A stretch of 64,000 nt of DNA from Roseovarius albus (GCF_900172335.1 NZ_FWFX01000008.1:124001-188000), one strand, 5' to 3'; positions 29,916 to 39,330 are shown, counted from the stretch's first letter. Notes: generated by a model from the letters alone, not told the origin. Numbers and translations are program-made.

Positions 29916-30360
29916 CGTTCCGCAAGCTTCGTTTCACGACCACAAATTTATGATGGGCCATACGCACGGCCCAAAGGTTATTGGCAAATCATGACATTGA
30001 AGCGGAAAACCACATCTTTATCGGCCGCCATAGCAGCCGAATGGTAAAGATTTCATTTCCCGATCGGGTCAGACACGGTGGAATTCTAAAACACTGCGAA
30101 TAGTCCCCAAGACGCCGCGCGAATTTATAACTGCCGTGCATTCCCGTTGGACATAGCCTAGCCGAAGCTAAACTTGACACAGTACACACCCCATATGAGC
30201 TTGGCTCGTGCGGTTGAATGCGCTGCTTGTCCCCCCAAGCGTGAATCGCTGAACCGAAACTAGCAATTTGAATCGGCTCCGGGCAACTGATCTTCGCGCT
30301 TGACAGGTCGATTGATCAAAAAGAATCTCTTGGCCGCAGATTCCGTTGCCTACATGCAAA
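29916..30360. other. Gene-free region between dnaA and the rpsT terminator
   Basis: No convincing gene is seen here. The AT-rich stretch near 29940-30060 is presumably the dnaA promoter region. I searched both strands by eye for TTATNCACA DnaA boxes and found none, so there is no reason to call this the origin. Short open frames here have no start-site or family support. Confidence 0.6.
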
Positions 30361-30382
30361 AGGCACCGCAAAATGCGATGCC
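30361..30382 (-). terminator. Rho-independent terminator of rpsT
   Basis: AGGCACCGCA and TGCGATGCCT form a 10-base stem with one G-T pair around a 3-base AAA loop. Read on the minus strand it is followed by TTTT, 42 bases beyond the rpsT stop. Confidence 0.75.
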
Positions 30383-30423
30383 TCTTTCATATCGACCTTG
30401 ACAGGCTGATGATGCGATTCTGT

Positions 30424-30687
30424 TTAGCCCAGCGCTTTGACGCGCGCGGACAGGCGTGACACTTTGCGCGACGCAGTGTTTTTGTGGAAGACGCCTTTGG
30501 AAACACCGCGCATCAGCTCAGGCTGAGCAGCGCGCAGAGCGGCAGTTGCCGCGTCTTTGTCGCCAGAAGCAATCGCTTCTTCGACTTTACGCAGATGTGT
30601 ACGGATACGGGAGCGGCGCGCTTTGTTAACGGCCAGACGACGCTCGTTCTGACGAGCGCGTTTCTTTGACTGAGGCGTGTTTGCCAT
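30424..30687 (-). CDS. rpsT: 30S ribosomal protein S20
   Basis: The start at 30687 ([13 protein letters not shown]) gives the standard 87 residues and has AAGGA 11 bases upstream; a frame open to 30882 is only an unread extension. The protein is highly basic, all helical, and binds 16S rRNA early in small-subunit assembly. Placement of rpsT just upstream of dnaA is common in the Rhodobacterales. A terminator hairpin follows at 30361-30382. Confidence 0.97.
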   Translation of the reverse strand: MANTPQSKKRARQNERRLAVNKARRSRIRTHLRKVEEAIASGDKDAATAALRAAQPELMRGVSKGVFHKNTASRKVSRLSARVKALG

Positions 30688-31001
30688 GGATGAGGTCCTT
30701 CTCGGGTTCTCTATATTCTCAATAGCGCTAAAACGTCCCGAACCGGCAGACCAACCGGTGATTCTGGCCAGAGCGGGCCGCACGCGCATGTATTGATGCG
30801 CCGTATAGACAAATCTGCCCGAATTGCAAACAGGAATCTTGCGTCCGTAATCCACAAAGCAATTTCTCGCTCCGCGAGACACATCGCCTCATCCGTACAT
30901 CATGGTGAACGATCTGCAATTTAATTCGCATTATTACGCATTAATTGCGCAACTCACTTCTCATATTCAATACGCATCTGAACTTTCATAAGGAATATGT
31001 C
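30688..31001. other. Divergent promoter region of rpsT and the membrane protein at 31002
   Basis: These 314 bases hold no gene that I can support. The part near 30920-30955 is AT-rich with repeated ATTACGCATTAAT-like words and is a plausible promoter for the rightward gene. No strong stem-loop or operator stands out. Confidence 0.5.
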
Positions 31002-31370
31002 ATGTCTATCAAATTCGTCACGCGTCGCATTCATGCGTATCTTGATTACCCGGTTGCTTTTACCCTAATCGCTTTGCCCTTTATTCTGGGTCTAGGTGAA
31101 AGCAATCCAATGGCACTCTATTTATCTGTGGTGACAGGCGTTGCTGCATTGGTTTTGACCATCCTGACTGATCACCCTCTGGGCTTGATCCGTGTATTGC
31201 CCTATAGCTTGCATATGGCCATGGATCTGCTTGTCGGATTAACCTTTCTTGCCGCGCCGTTCATCTTTGGCTTTAGCGGCCTGGACGCGGTTTATTATTG
31301 GATAAACGGGGCTGCAGTTGTGTTGGTGATTTCACTGCACAAGCCTGAAGACGCCCCGGCCACAGCATAA
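31002..31370 (+). CDS. Small four-helix membrane protein
   Basis: The ATG at 31002 (MSIKFVTRRIHAYLDYPVAF) has AAGGAA 9 bases upstream; an earlier in-frame start at 30945 lacks one. The 122-residue product has four hydrophobic helices (about 15-35, 38-60, 68-92 and 95-112) and short polar ends. HAYLDYPVAF followed by PFILGLG resembles the SPW-repeat type of small membrane protein, but this is a weak likeness. It is followed by a long perfect hairpin at 31381-31431. Confidence 0.7.
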   Translation: MSIKFVTRRIHAYLDYPVAFTLIALPFILGLGESNPMALYLSVVTGVAALVLTILTDHPLGLIRVLPYSLHMAMDLLVGLTFLAAPFIFGFSGLDAVYYWINGAAVVLVISLHKPEDAPATA

Positions 31371-31380
31371 GTACCGGCGA

Positions 31381-31431
31381 GGATTTGTGTGCAACCTGCA
31401 CAACTTGTACGCGGGTTTTGCACACAAATCC
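31381..31431 (+). terminator. Long inverted repeat after the 31002 gene
   Basis: GGATTTGTGTGCAA (31381-31394) is the exact reverse complement of TTGCACACAAATCC (31418-31431), with 23 bases between. The stem is 14 bases long and lies 10 bases after the stop codon. There is no run of T after it, so it is an atypical terminator or a 3' UTR structure. Confidence 0.5.
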
Positions 31432-31555
31432 CCTGAGTTTAAAATCGTATGATTTTTTATTCGTGTTGAGCAGAGATGTCCGACGTATAACAGACTATTG
31501 CCGCTCAATTCTCTCTAGATTTACAAACATCTCAGCAATTGGCCGATCAAGTAAA

Positions 31556-32050
31556 TCAGAAATGCCGATAAACAAGGTGTGCGCCTTGTCCCGCCAAATC
31601 GATTATTTTCTCATTTATTGCGCCGAGCTTTGATGCAAGCCTTTGAGAGGGTACATTCGCCGGATCAATATAGCTTACGAGTGATGGCGCATTAAGCGTT
31701 TCACGCGCATATTGGATACATGCAATAGCAGCTTCCTCAGCGAACCCTTTGTGCTGCTGCCGATCATCGATCCAATAGCCAAGCTCCAATTCTGGCCACT
31801 CAAGAGATTTCCAAAGCCCGACACATCCGATAAAAACACCAGTTCCGATCTCTTCCACGGCCCAATACCCGAAGCCATTCAAATGCCAGTGGCCAATGTT
31901 TTGGGCCATGTGTCTCCAAGCCTCGTCGGGATTTCTGGCTCCACCAAAATACCGAGCAGCTTCTGGATCAGAGAAATAACGAACATAAGCATCTATGTCG
32001 TTTGCTTGCCATTGTCTTAGAAGAAGCCGCTGAGTCCTCAATTCCTGCAT
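31556..32050 (-). CDS. GNAT-family N-acetyltransferase (RimJ/RimL-like)
   Basis: AGGAG 9 bases before the ATG at 32050 (MQELRTQRLLLRQW) fixes the start; the frame is open to 32092. The 164-residue enzyme has the RimJ/RimL layout: TQRLLLRQWQANDIDAYVRYF at the N-terminus, ELGYWIDDRQQHKGFAEEAA with the acetyl-CoA-binding turn (about 95-115), and NVPSQRLASKLGA near the end. The acceptor amine (protein N-terminus or a small molecule) cannot be told from sequence. It stands alone on the minus strand. Confidence 0.9.
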   Translation of the reverse strand: MQELRTQRLLLRQWQANDIDAYVRYFSDPEAARYFGGARNPDEAWRHMAQNIGHWHLNGFGYWAVEEIGTGVFIGCVGLWKSLEWPELELGYWIDDRQQHKGFAEEAAIACIQYARETLNAPSLVSYIDPANVPSQRLASKLGAINEKIIDLAGQGAHLVYRHF

Positions 32051-32230
32051 TCTCACTCTCCTTGCCATCATGACAATCACTGCATCCTGCAACTCGGCAG
32101 TCTTTTTCGTAGTATCGAAAAATCGTCAAAACCCAGCCAACCACGTTTCAAGCATTGTGGAAGTTATGTTTGTGACATGCTTTTACCTGTGAGCGTCACT
32201 GAGTAATTTTCCCAAAGCGTAAACCTGCAT

Positions 32231-32266
32231 CCAAAGTAAAAGCGCCCGAAGGCGCTTTTACTTTGG
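32231..32266 (-). terminator. Strong terminator after the enoyl-CoA hydratase
   Basis: CCAAAGTAAAAGCGCC and GGCGCTTTTACTTTGG form a perfect 16-base stem with a CGAA loop. It begins 23 bases beyond the stop at 32290. The A and T runs are inside the stem, so it can act in both directions. Confidence 0.75.
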
Positions 32267-32289
32267 AAATGACCGATGTTGTATCGATC

Positions 32290-33066
32290 TTATTTATCGC
32301 GGAACTGAGCTTCGCGTTTTTCCATAAAGGCAGCCATACCCTCTTTTTGATCTTCTGTCGCAAAGAGAGATTGGAACACCCGGCGTTCGAACAAAAGACC
32401 TTCGCGCAAAGTGGTCTCATACGAGCGATTCACTGATTCCTTGACCGCCATGGTCGCGATTGCTGACTTTTCGGCGATCTTGGCCGCAGCAGACATCGCC
32501 TCTTCCATCAGCTTTTTGACCGGCACGACGCGCGAGACCAGACCAGAGCGCTCGGCCTCGTCTGCTTCCATGAAGCGGCCAGTCAGGTTCATGTCCATGG
32601 CTTTGGATTTGCCGATGAAACGGGTCAGGCGTTGCGATCCGCCTAGGCCGGCCATTACACCCAGATTGATCTCGGGTTGGCCGAATTTTGCGGTGTCAGA
32701 CGCAATGATGAAATCACACATCATCGCCAGCTCGCACCCGCCACCCAGCGCATATCCGGACACAGCCGCAATTATCGGCTTGCGGATGCGCATGATGCCC
32801 TCGGCCTCGGGGCCGAACAGATCTTCGCCGAAAACATCGACAAAGCTCTTCTCGCTCATCATCTTGATATCGGCCCCGGCGGCAAAGGCCTTGTCCGATC
32901 CGGCGATGACGATGCAGCGGACTTTGTCGTTTGATTGTGCGTCTTCCAGTGCACTCACCAACTCGCCCAGCAGCTGATCGTTCAGCGCATTCATAGCATC
33001 GGGGCGGTTCAGGGTGATGAGGGCAACGTGGTCTTCTACTTCGACGATGATCGTCTCATAGGCCAT
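32290..33066 (-). CDS. Enoyl-CoA hydratase
   Basis: The 258-residue crotonase hydrates trans-2-enoyl-CoA to 3-hydroxyacyl-CoA. It has the oxyanion-hole segment [21 protein letters not shown] with the first catalytic Glu, and [20 protein letters not shown] with the second. The length is normal. It is a single-domain enzyme, distinct from the multifunctional FadJ at 7746, and sits in the conserved neighbourhood of mutM and rpsT rather than in a degradation operon. It may belong to short-chain fatty acid or amino acid catabolism. The start is 64 bases beyond the mutM stop; a strong terminator follows. Confidence 0.93.
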   Translation of the reverse strand: MAYETIIVEVEDHVALITLNRPDAMNALNDQLLGELVSALEDAQSNDKVRCIVIAGSDKAFAAGADIKMMSEKSFVDVFGEDLFGPEAEGIMRIRKPIIAAVSGYALGGGCELAMMCDFIIASDTAKFGQPEINLGVMAGLGGSQRLTRFIGKSKAMDMNLTGRFMEADEAERSGLVSRVVPVKKLMEEAMSAAAKIAEKSAIATMAVKESVNRSYETTLREGLLFERRVFQSLFATEDQKEGMAAFMEKREAQFRDK

Positions 33067-33130
33067 GTGGTATGCTTTCGCTTGTTCCAGTCAAAGACGA
33101 TTCATTACCATTCTGGCCGCGCGGTTCAAC

Positions 33131-33982
33131 CTATCTTTGACATTTTGGACAATAGAAGGAGGAACGTCCCGACTGGACCATGCGATTGATGACACCTTCG
33201 CAGCCCTCGTTCCTGCAGGGTTCACGCTCACGGTCGTAAACATCAAAACTATGTTGAAAATAACCCAATTCCCCGTCTGCTTGCCGAAAATCGCGCAAGG
33301 ATGAACCACCTGCTTTAATCGCTTCGAACAGTACATCGCGGATGATCGGAACCAGTGCAGAAACGCGACGTCCAGAAATCGCGCCAGCTTTGCGTTTTGG
33401 CGAGATTTTGGCGCGAAACAGCGCTTCGCAGACATAAATGTTACCCAATCCTGCGATGATTCGCTGATCCAGAAGTGCCGATTTGATTGGGGTGTTTTTA
33501 CCCTTGAGTGCGTCAACGAGATATTCTTCGGAAAAGGCATTGCCCAAGGGTTCTGGCCCGAGCTTGGCCAAAAGCGGGTGTGTTTCAGTATTATCAGAGG
33601 GCAATAGATCCATCGCGCCAAAGCGGCGGGGGTCGTTGAATGTGATTCGTGCGCCATTCGCCATATCGAACACCACGTGATCGTGTTTTTGCGGCGCGGG
33701 GTGATCGTGCAGGAACTGCCCCAACGGATCGCCAGAGATCAGCATGCGGCCCGACATGCCCAGATGGATCAGTAGTGTTTCCCCTGAAGACAGATCCACC
33801 AGAATATATTTTGACCGCCGCCGCAGGGCCTGCACGCGCTGCCCTTGCAGCCGTTCGGCCATATTTTCCGGGAATGGCCAACGCAGATCGGGGCGATTCA
33901 CCTGAGCCTTGGTGATGATCTGCCCCTCCATCGCTGGGGTCAGACCACGGCGGACGGTTTCGACCTCGGGCAATTCGGGCAT
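33131..33982 (-). CDS. mutM: Formamidopyrimidine-DNA glycosylase
   Basis: The 283-residue bifunctional glycosylase/lyase removes 8-oxoguanine and formamidopyrimidines. The start at 33982 gives MPELPEVE, whose Pro2 is the Schiff-base nucleophile and Glu3 the acid; an in-frame ATG at 33994 would block this chemistry unless processed. The conserved Lys lies in RRRSKYIL (about residue 57), and the H2TH region and a C-terminal zinc finger are present (two CxxC-like pairs ending FYCPKCQR). It is divergent from ubiE with 87 bases between. Its place here matches that of other Rhodobacteraceae. Confidence 0.97.
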   Translation of the reverse strand: MPELPEVETVRRGLTPAMEGQIITKAQVNRPDLRWPFPENMAERLQGQRVQALRRRSKYILVDLSSGETLLIHLGMSGRMLISGDPLGQFLHDHPAPQKHDHVVFDMANGARITFNDPRRFGAMDLLPSDNTETHPLLAKLGPEPLGNAFSEEYLVDALKGKNTPIKSALLDQRIIAGLGNIYVCEALFRAKISPKRKAGAISGRRVSALVPIIRDVLFEAIKAGGSSLRDFRQADGELGYFQHSFDVYDREREPCRNEGCEGVINRMVQSGRSSFYCPKCQR

Positions 33983-34069
33983 GATCTTCTCCAAATGTGC
34001 GAAAGGGGCGCATTGTATCCCTGCCCCTGCACCTTATAAGAAGAACTGAAACACAAAACGGCAAGACCC

Positions 34070-34813
34070 ATGAGTGAGAAAACAACCCATTTTGGGTATC
34101 AGGATATTCCCGAGGCGGAAAAGGCCGGGCGGGTGCAGGGCGTCTTTGGATCAGTTGCGTCAAAGTATGACGTGATGAATGACGCCATGTCCTTTGGCAT
34201 TCACCGCATCTGGAAAGATGCGATGATGGACTGGCTGGCGCCACGTCCCGGGCAGCGCCTGCTGGATGTGGCCGGTGGGACCGGCGACATCAGTTTCCGG
34301 TTTCTGAAGCGCGCAGGAAGTGGGCATGCGACTGTGCTGGACCTGACCGAGCCGATGCTGGTGGAAGGTCGCAAACGCGCTGAGGCCGACCAGATGGCCG
34401 ACAGTCTGGATTGGGTGACAGGGGACGCAATGGCGCTGCCATTCAAGGACAACACCTTTGACGTTTATACGATCAGCTTTGGCATCCGGAATGTGACGCG
34501 CCCTCAGGAAGCGCTGAACGAGGCGTTTCGGGTATTGAAACCCGGTGGACGGCTGATGGTTTTGGAGTTCAATCAAATCCCCAATGACATGATGCAGAAG
34601 GTTTATGACCTCTATTCCTTCAACATCATCCCGCGCATGGGGCAGATGATTGCCAATGATAAGGACAGTTATCAATATCTGGTGGAATCGATCCGTAAGT
34701 TCCCGGATCAGGAGACGTTTTTGCAGATGGTGAAAACCGCAGGATTCGAGAATGCCAAGTACCGCAATCTGAGCCTTGGCATTGCCTGCCTGCATTCGGG
34801 TTGGAAAATTTAA
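34070..34813 (+). CDS. ubiE: Demethylmenaquinone/ubiquinone methyltransferase UbiE
   Basis: The 247-residue SAM-dependent C-methyltransferase acts in ubiquinone biosynthesis at the inner membrane. Motif I is [13 protein letters not shown] (about 64-76), post-I DLTEPML, and the family signatures [17 protein letters not shown] (33-49) and [16 protein letters not shown] are present. The gene stops 3 bases before ubiB, so the two are translated together, as in most Rhodobacterales. It is divergent from mutM. Confidence 0.97.
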   Translation: MSEKTTHFGYQDIPEAEKAGRVQGVFGSVASKYDVMNDAMSFGIHRIWKDAMMDWLAPRPGQRLLDVAGGTGDISFRFLKRAGSGHATVLDLTEPMLVEGRKRAEADQMADSLDWVTGDAMALPFKDNTFDVYTISFGIRNVTRPQEALNEAFRVLKPGGRLMVLEFNQIPNDMMQKVYDLYSFNIIPRMGQMIANDKDSYQYLVESIRKFPDQETFLQMVKTAGFENAKYRNLSLGIACLHSGWKI

Positions 34814-34816
34814 CGC

Positions 34817-36349
34817 ATGCGCGGCCCTCATAATATTCTGCGTCTGATCCGGACGGGCGCCACGTTGGAACGCACGGGTGCGATGGGCCTGATCATGCAG
34901 GCAATGGATGCACCGCCCTTGGTGCGGGTGACGATGCGCTGTCTGGCCTGGCCATTTCAATGGTTGGGCTACAAGGGTGATACATCGATGCCGCCGGCCA
35001 CGCGGGCGCTAACGGCGCTTGGCCCGGCCTACATCAAGTTTGGTCAGATCCTGTCGACCCGGCCTGATCTGGTGGGGGATGATCTGGCGACGCAATTGCG
35101 GGTGTTGCAGGACAAGCTGCCCGCCTTTCCAAAAGAAGAAGCAGAAAGGGAAATCGCCGTAGAACTTGGATCACCCGTGGACGAGCTGTTCGACGATTTC
35201 AGCGCTCCAGTTGCGGCGGCCTCAATCGCACAGGTGCATAAGGCGCGGTTGCGCAGTACAGGGGAAGACGTGGCCGTTAAGGTGCTGCGTCCCGGAATTG
35301 AGAAGGCGTTTCGCAAGGATATTGATGCCTTTTATTTTGCCGCCAACACTATTGAGTTTCTCTCCCCCGCCTCGCGTCGGTTACGACCGACGGATGTGAT
35401 TGCGCATTTCGAAGGTGTGGTTATGGGCGAGTTGGATCTGCGGCTGGAGGCATCATCCGCATCTGAGTTTGCGGCCAATACCGCGAATGACGAAGGTTTT
35501 GAGTTGCCGGACGTGAAATGGGAGCATTCCTCACGTCGCGTCATGACCTTGGGTTGGGCCGATGGACAGCCGTTGGGGGATAATGATGCGCTGGATGCAG
35601 TGGGGCATGACCGGGTCGTATTGGGTGAACGGGTTTTGCAGCTGTTCCTAAGTCATGCACTGCGTGATGGCTATTTCCACGCCGACATGCATCAGGGGAA
35701 CCTGAAGGTCGCCGCCAACGGCAATATCATCGCCTACGACTTTGGGATCATGGGGCATATCGATGAATATACCCGCCGGGTTTATGCCGAGATCCTCTAT
35801 GGATTTATCAAGCGCGACTACAAACGCGTGGCCGAGGTGCATTTTGAGGCGGGATATGTGCCTGCTGATCAGGATGTGGACGAATTTGCCCGGGCCTTGC
35901 GGGCGGTCGGTGAGCCGATCTTTGGCATGGATGCGCAACAGATTTCCATGGGTGGATTGCTGAGTTATCTCTTTGAAGTGACAGAGATTTTTGGCATGGA
36001 AACCCGCACCGAGCTAATCTTGCTGCAACGCACCATGGTGGTGGTCGAAGGAGTGGCGCGGTCACTTAGCCCGCAGATCAACATCTGGCAGGTCGCCAAG
36101 CCGGTGGTCGAGGATTACATACGCCAAAGTATCGGCCCGCGTGCCATTGCACGCGATTTGGGGAAAACCATGGCGGTGCTGATGCGGTATGGCCCGCGTC
36201 TGCCGGTGTTGGTTGAAAACGCCTTGATCCGCCAGTCTCAGCCGATGAATGCTAACCATCAATCTGGCAAAGGTCGCAACGCAATCTATGGGTTGTTAGG
36301 GGCGGCCTTGGGTGTTGCTACAACGCTGATTGTGACGTTTTTGTTGTGA
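34817..36349 (+). CDS. ubiB: UbiB-family protein (ubiquinone biosynthesis, atypical kinase)
   Basis: The 510-residue ABC1/ADCK atypical kinase is required for ubiquinone biosynthesis and probably for lipid-precursor handling. The KxGQ motif is in AYIKFGQILSTRPD (about 72-85). The nucleotide loop is an Ala-rich AAASIAQVHKA rather than a Gly-rich loop, followed by VAVKVLRPG. The catalytic region has HADMHQGNLKV and the DFG motif YDFGIMGHIDE. Two C-terminal transmembrane segments (last about 30 residues plus a short upstream helix) anchor it. It follows ubiE by 3 bases. Confidence 0.95.
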   Translation: MRGPHNILRLIRTGATLERTGAMGLIMQAMDAPPLVRVTMRCLAWPFQWLGYKGDTSMPPATRALTALGPAYIKFGQILSTRPDLVGDDLATQLRVLQDKLPAFPKEEAEREIAVELGSPVDELFDDFSAPVAAASIAQVHKARLRSTGEDVAVKVLRPGIEKAFRKDIDAFYFAANTIEFLSPASRRLRPTDVIAHFEGVVMGELDLRLEASSASEFAANTANDEGFELPDVKWEHSSRRVMTLGWADGQPLGDNDALDAVGHDRVVLGERVLQLFLSHALRDGYFHADMHQGNLKVAANGNIIAYDFGIMGHIDEYTRRVYAEILYGFIKRDYKRVAEVHFEAGYVPADQDVDEFARALRAVGEPIFGMDAQQISMGGLLSYLFEVTEIFGMETRTELILLQRTMVVVEGVARSLSPQINIWQVAKPVVEDYIRQSIGPRAIARDLGKTMAVLMRYGPRLPVLVENALIRQSQPMNANHQSGKGRNAIYGLLGAALGVATTLIVTFLL

Positions 36350-36420
36350 TCTAACGCTGGCAAGATTGCCCAAAAACCTTTGCTGCGCTAATCAGGAGCG
36401 ACTCACACAGGAAGACCGCC

Positions 36421-36900
36421 ATGAGCCGCATCAGCCATATTGCGCTGGACGACGCAAATTTGCCACCGCCCACGCCTGAAATCGAACAAGAACGCAAGGT
36501 TGCGATGTTCGATCTGATCGAGGACAACACCTTCGCCCTGCCAAAAAGGGATGATCGGGTTGTACCTGAAGGCCCTTACCATGTTGGCCTGTCTATCCGC
36601 GAAAAACGTCTTGTCTTTGACATTAAAACCGAAGGCGCTGAACCCGCCGCAGAGTTTCATCTATCGCTGTCGCCGTTTCGTCAGGTGGTCAAGGATTACT
36701 GGGCCATCTGCGAAAGCTATTTCGACGCGGTCAAGAACATGCCGCCCAGCCAGATCGAAACCATCGATATGGCGCGACGCGGCATTCACAATGAAGGCGC
36801 CCGCGTATTGGAAGAACGTCTGGACGGCAAGGCAGAGATCGACAATGACACCGCACGCCGGTTGTTCACGCTGATCTGCGTCCTGCACTTCGGAGGCTAA
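36421..36900 (+). CDS. UPF0262 family protein
   Basis: The 159-residue protein matches the conserved alphaproteobacterial UPF0262 family: MSRISHIALDDANLPPPTPEIEQERKVA style opening (split: acidic, then basic), LIEDNTFALP, PYHVGLSIREKRLVFD, SPFRQVVKDYWAICESYFDAVK and GIHNEGARVLEERLDGK. It is soluble and without signal peptide. Function is unknown. It is the first gene of a tight four-gene rightward run with a phosphatase-like protein, an NTF2-like protein and an acetyltransferase. A gap of 71 bases separates it from ubiB. Confidence 0.92.
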   Translation: MSRISHIALDDANLPPPTPEIEQERKVAMFDLIEDNTFALPKRDDRVVPEGPYHVGLSIREKRLVFDIKTEGAEPAAEFHLSLSPFRQVVKDYWAICESYFDAVKNMPPSQIETIDMARRGIHNEGARVLEERLDGKAEIDNDTARRLFTLICVLHFGG

Positions 36901-36906
36901 TCCGCA

Positions 36907-37359
36907 ATGGTGGCTGAGCTCCCGCAGTCGGTCCTGTTTTGCTGCGACCACAATTCAGTCCGATCCCCCATGGCGGAAGGGATCATGAAGAAATTCTATG
37001 GTACGGGCACCTATGTGCAATCGGCTGGGGTCAAAAGCGATTTGGATATCGACGGGTTTTCCATCGCGGTGAGCGAAGAGATCGGCGTAGAGCTATCTCG
37101 CCACAGAACACGCAGCTTTGACGAAATGGAAGAATGGGGCGACGATCTGTCGTCCTTTGACCTTGTGGTTGCTTTGAGCCCAGCCAGCCAGCGCCGAGCG
37201 CTGGAACTGACCCGCCTGTTCCATCTGGATGTCGTTTACTGGCCGATCATGGATCCAACCGGATTGGGTGAAAACCGCGAGGCCAAGCTGAATGCCTATC
37301 GTCAGGCCCGCGACCAGATCATTGCAAAACTAACCGAGACCTGGGGAGACCCGAGATGA
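36907..37359 (+). CDS. Low-molecular-weight phosphotyrosine-phosphatase family protein
   Basis: A 150-residue protein with the P-loop CDHNSVRS at about residues 13-20 (C-x5-R-S), the hallmark of LMW phosphatases and arsenate reductases of that fold. The general-acid Asp is expected in WPIMDPTG (about residue 118), where D is present. It has no second pair of cysteines typical of thioredoxin-linked arsenate reductases, so a phosphatase role is more likely; the substrate is unknown. It starts 6 bases after UPF0262, and its stop overlaps the next start by 4 bases. Confidence 0.88.
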   Translation: MVAELPQSVLFCCDHNSVRSPMAEGIMKKFYGTGTYVQSAGVKSDLDIDGFSIAVSEEIGVELSRHRTRSFDEMEEWGDDLSSFDLVVALSPASQRRALELTRLFHLDVVYWPIMDPTGLGENREAKLNAYRQARDQIIAKLTETWGDPR

Positions 37360-37748
37360 ACACAACCGTGCAACGCTATTTCAAGGCCTTCAATGCAGGG
37401 GATGTTGATGGCATGCTGGACTGCCTGAGTGATGATGTGGCGCATCACGTCAACGAAGGGCAGGTACGGGAAGGCAAGGAAAAGTTCCGCGCCTTTTGCG
37501 AGCATATGAACCGCTGCTATCGCGAAAACCTGACCGATATGGTGGTTTTTGATGCCGAAGGGGGCACACGTGCGTCAGCCGAGTTCATCGTCAACGGCAC
37601 CTATCTGGCAACTGATGCGGGATTGCCCGAGGCGAAAAGTCAAACCTATCGCTTGCCTGCCGGATCTTTCTTTAGCCTCGCAGATGGCAAGATCACCCGC
37701 GTAGTCACTTATTACAATCTGGCAGACTGGACTCGGCAGGTCTCATGA
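37356..37748 (+). CDS. NTF2/SnoaL-like protein
   Basis: A 130-residue protein of the ketosteroid-isomerase-like fold: an N-terminal helix with YFKAFNAGDVDGMLDCLSDDV, then HHVNEGQVREGKEKFRAFCEHM, and C-terminal strands RLPAGSFFSLADGKITRVVTYYN. It has no signal peptide and no metal-binding motif. Proteins of this fold are isomerases, hydrolases or scaffolds; I cannot assign a substrate. It overlaps its neighbours by 4 bases on each side and is thus part of the 36.4-38.3 kb operon. Confidence 0.88.
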   Translation: MNTTVQRYFKAFNAGDVDGMLDCLSDDVAHHVNEGQVREGKEKFRAFCEHMNRCYRENLTDMVVFDAEGGTRASAEFIVNGTYLATDAGLPEAKSQTYRLPAGSFFSLADGKITRVVTYYNLADWTRQVS

Positions 37749-38329
37749 TCCGGGTTGAGCGACTGACAGGTTCCGCGCTGGCCGACGCCCTGCCCGATGT
37801 CGCGCAATTGCGGATTACGGTGTTTCGCAGTTGGCCCTATCTTTATGATGGGGATGCCGATTACGAGGAAAAGTATCTGCAGACTTATCGGCAGAGTGAG
37901 AACGCCATTCTGGTCGGGGCGTTTGATGGGGATCGCTTGATCGGAGCCTCGACAGGTACGCCGATGGAAGATCATGCAGATGACTTTGCAGCCGCCTTTG
38001 CACAGACTGGTTTGGCACTGAGCGATATCTTTTATTGTGCTGAAAGCGTACTGCTCCCCGAATACCGAGGCCAAGGTTTGGGGCATGCGTTCTTTGATGC
38101 ACGAGAGGCGCATGCACGTAACCTGGGCCGGGCTTACTCGACCTTCTGCGGGGTGCAACGCCCACAGGATCATCCGTTAAGGCCGGCAAACTATCACCCG
38201 CTGGATGCCTTCTGGAACAAGCGAGGATACAGCCCTGTTGAGGGGGCGGTTGCGTCTTTCCGCTGGAAGGACATCAACCAGTCGGAGGAAACCGACCACA
38301 ACCTACAATTCTGGATGCGTGCGCTTTAG
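37745..38329 (+). CDS. GNAT-family N-acetyltransferase
   Basis: The 194-residue acetyltransferase has LVGAFDGDRLIGASTGTPM (strand 2-3), the acetyl-CoA loop ESVLLPEYRGQGLGHAFFDARE (about 99-120; R/Q-x-x-G-x-G/A), and a C-terminal Trp-rich end. It is not of the RimJ type. The acceptor is unknown. It overlaps the NTF2-like gene by 4 bases and ends in a 4-base tail-to-tail overlap with the DUF2125 gene. Confidence 0.88.
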   Translation: MIRVERLTGSALADALPDVAQLRITVFRSWPYLYDGDADYEEKYLQTYRQSENAILVGAFDGDRLIGASTGTPMEDHADDFAAAFAQTGLALSDIFYCAESVLLPEYRGQGLGHAFFDAREAHARNLGRAYSTFCGVQRPQDHPLRPANYHPLDAFWNKRGYSPVEGAVASFRWKDINQSEETDHNLQFWMRAL

Positions 38330-39330
38330 CGCAGCTTTAGAACCGGCGCAGGGCCTAGGGGAACCGGGCCAAATTTCACCTTGCCGTATTCAAATGTCAG
38401 TGGGATATCCAAGGTTTCGGGATTCCCTGACAGTGTCGACAAGAGCGACAGGCCGTCTTTGAGACTGCCGCCGATTCCTTCGGGCACGGCGCCAGAGGCA
38501 ATGGCCAATTCAAGGATTTCTTTCCAGTTGCGGGCTTTAACGGTGACTTCGCCGGTGGGATATCCAATGGAATCAACACTGACCTCACCCGCCAGTTGCA
38601 GCAAAAGCTTGCCCCAACGCGCCTCAACCAACCGAATATGGATGTTGCGAGGCTGCGGACGGGCGGTGTTGATGGCCTCCATGCTCCACAGTTCATCAAA
38701 CGCAACGGTCAAGTCTGCGTTGATGGCATCGAGACTATCGGGCAACGCGCCGCTGGGATCGATCAGTTTTTTCCAAGGCAAGGAGGGTTTGAAATCATCA
38801 ATCTGAAGGCCCAAGCGATAAACAGCCTCCTCGCTTTCTGGCAGTCTTTCAGCGGCCAAGACCAATGAGCTCAGGGCTGCCGTGTGTCCCTTGCTGTCTG
38901 TGACATCCAGTTCGGTGGCGGTAATGGTGGCGCGGTTCAGGGTCAGGTTGGCGACGTTCTCCGCCACGATGCTGGCGCGCATGTCTTCGCTAGTGATGTC
39001 ATATTTATCAATCGGTGTGGCCAGTTTCTGTTGATCTGGCCAGACAGCGATCAGGTGGCCGGGGTTATAGCTGAGCGCGTTGATCTGAAACTCTGGCGCA
39101 GTCCACGCCCAGCCGGTACCTGGGTCAGCCAGATAGATATTGTTGAAATGGCTGTCGAACCGATTGGGGAAGCCTTGGACCTCATGAGTGTTGTATTCGG
39201 CCAGCCAGCCCTCGCCCCGGCGATCATCGAACCATTGCGCCACCCCGGTCTGCAGGCCCGAGGAGCCGACAAACCAGTATCCCGACCATGCAATAGCCCC
39301 CAAAATAATCAAACTCAGTAACGTGCGCAT
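38326..39330 (-). CDS. DUF2125 domain protein
   Basis: I use the ATG at 39330 (MRTLLSLIILGAIAWS), which starts directly with a signal-anchor or signal peptide; a longer frame to 39396 is unsupported. The product has 334 residues. A hydrophobic N-terminus (3-18) is followed by an extracytoplasmic domain that matches the DUF2125 pattern: FPNRFDSHFNNIYLADP, WTAPEFQINALSYNPGHLIAVWP, and later NADLTVAFDELW and a second strand-rich repeat. Proteins of this type face the periplasm; the function is unknown. It is divergent from the ChaC-like gene. Confidence 0.85.
   Translation of the reverse strand: MRTLLSLIILGAIAWSGYWFVGSSGLQTGVAQWFDDRRGEGWLAEYNTHEVQGFPNRFDSHFNNIYLADPGTGWAWTAPEFQINALSYNPGHLIAVWPDQQKLATPIDKYDITSEDMRASIVAENVANLTLNRATITATELDVTDSKGHTAALSSLVLAAERLPESEEAVYRLGLQIDDFKPSLPWKKLIDPSGALPDSLDAINADLTVAFDELWSMEAINTARPQPRNIHIRLVEARWGKLLLQLAGEVSVDSIGYPTGEVTVKARNWKEILELAIASGAVPEGIGGSLKDGLSLLSTLSGNPETLDIPLTFEYGKVKFGPVPLGPAPVLKLR

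Noticed and set aside
29214..30047. 277-residue frame on the plus strand across the dnaA start
   Set aside because: It is the antisense shadow of dnaA, with no ribosome-binding site or recognisable domain.
29916..30423. Origin of replication next to dnaA
   Set aside because: No DnaA boxes or clear AT-rich unwinding element found by eye on either strand.
31385..31633. 82-residue Cys-rich frame after the 31002 gene
   Set aside because: It begins inside the hairpin, lacks a ribosome-binding site and reads as random sequence.
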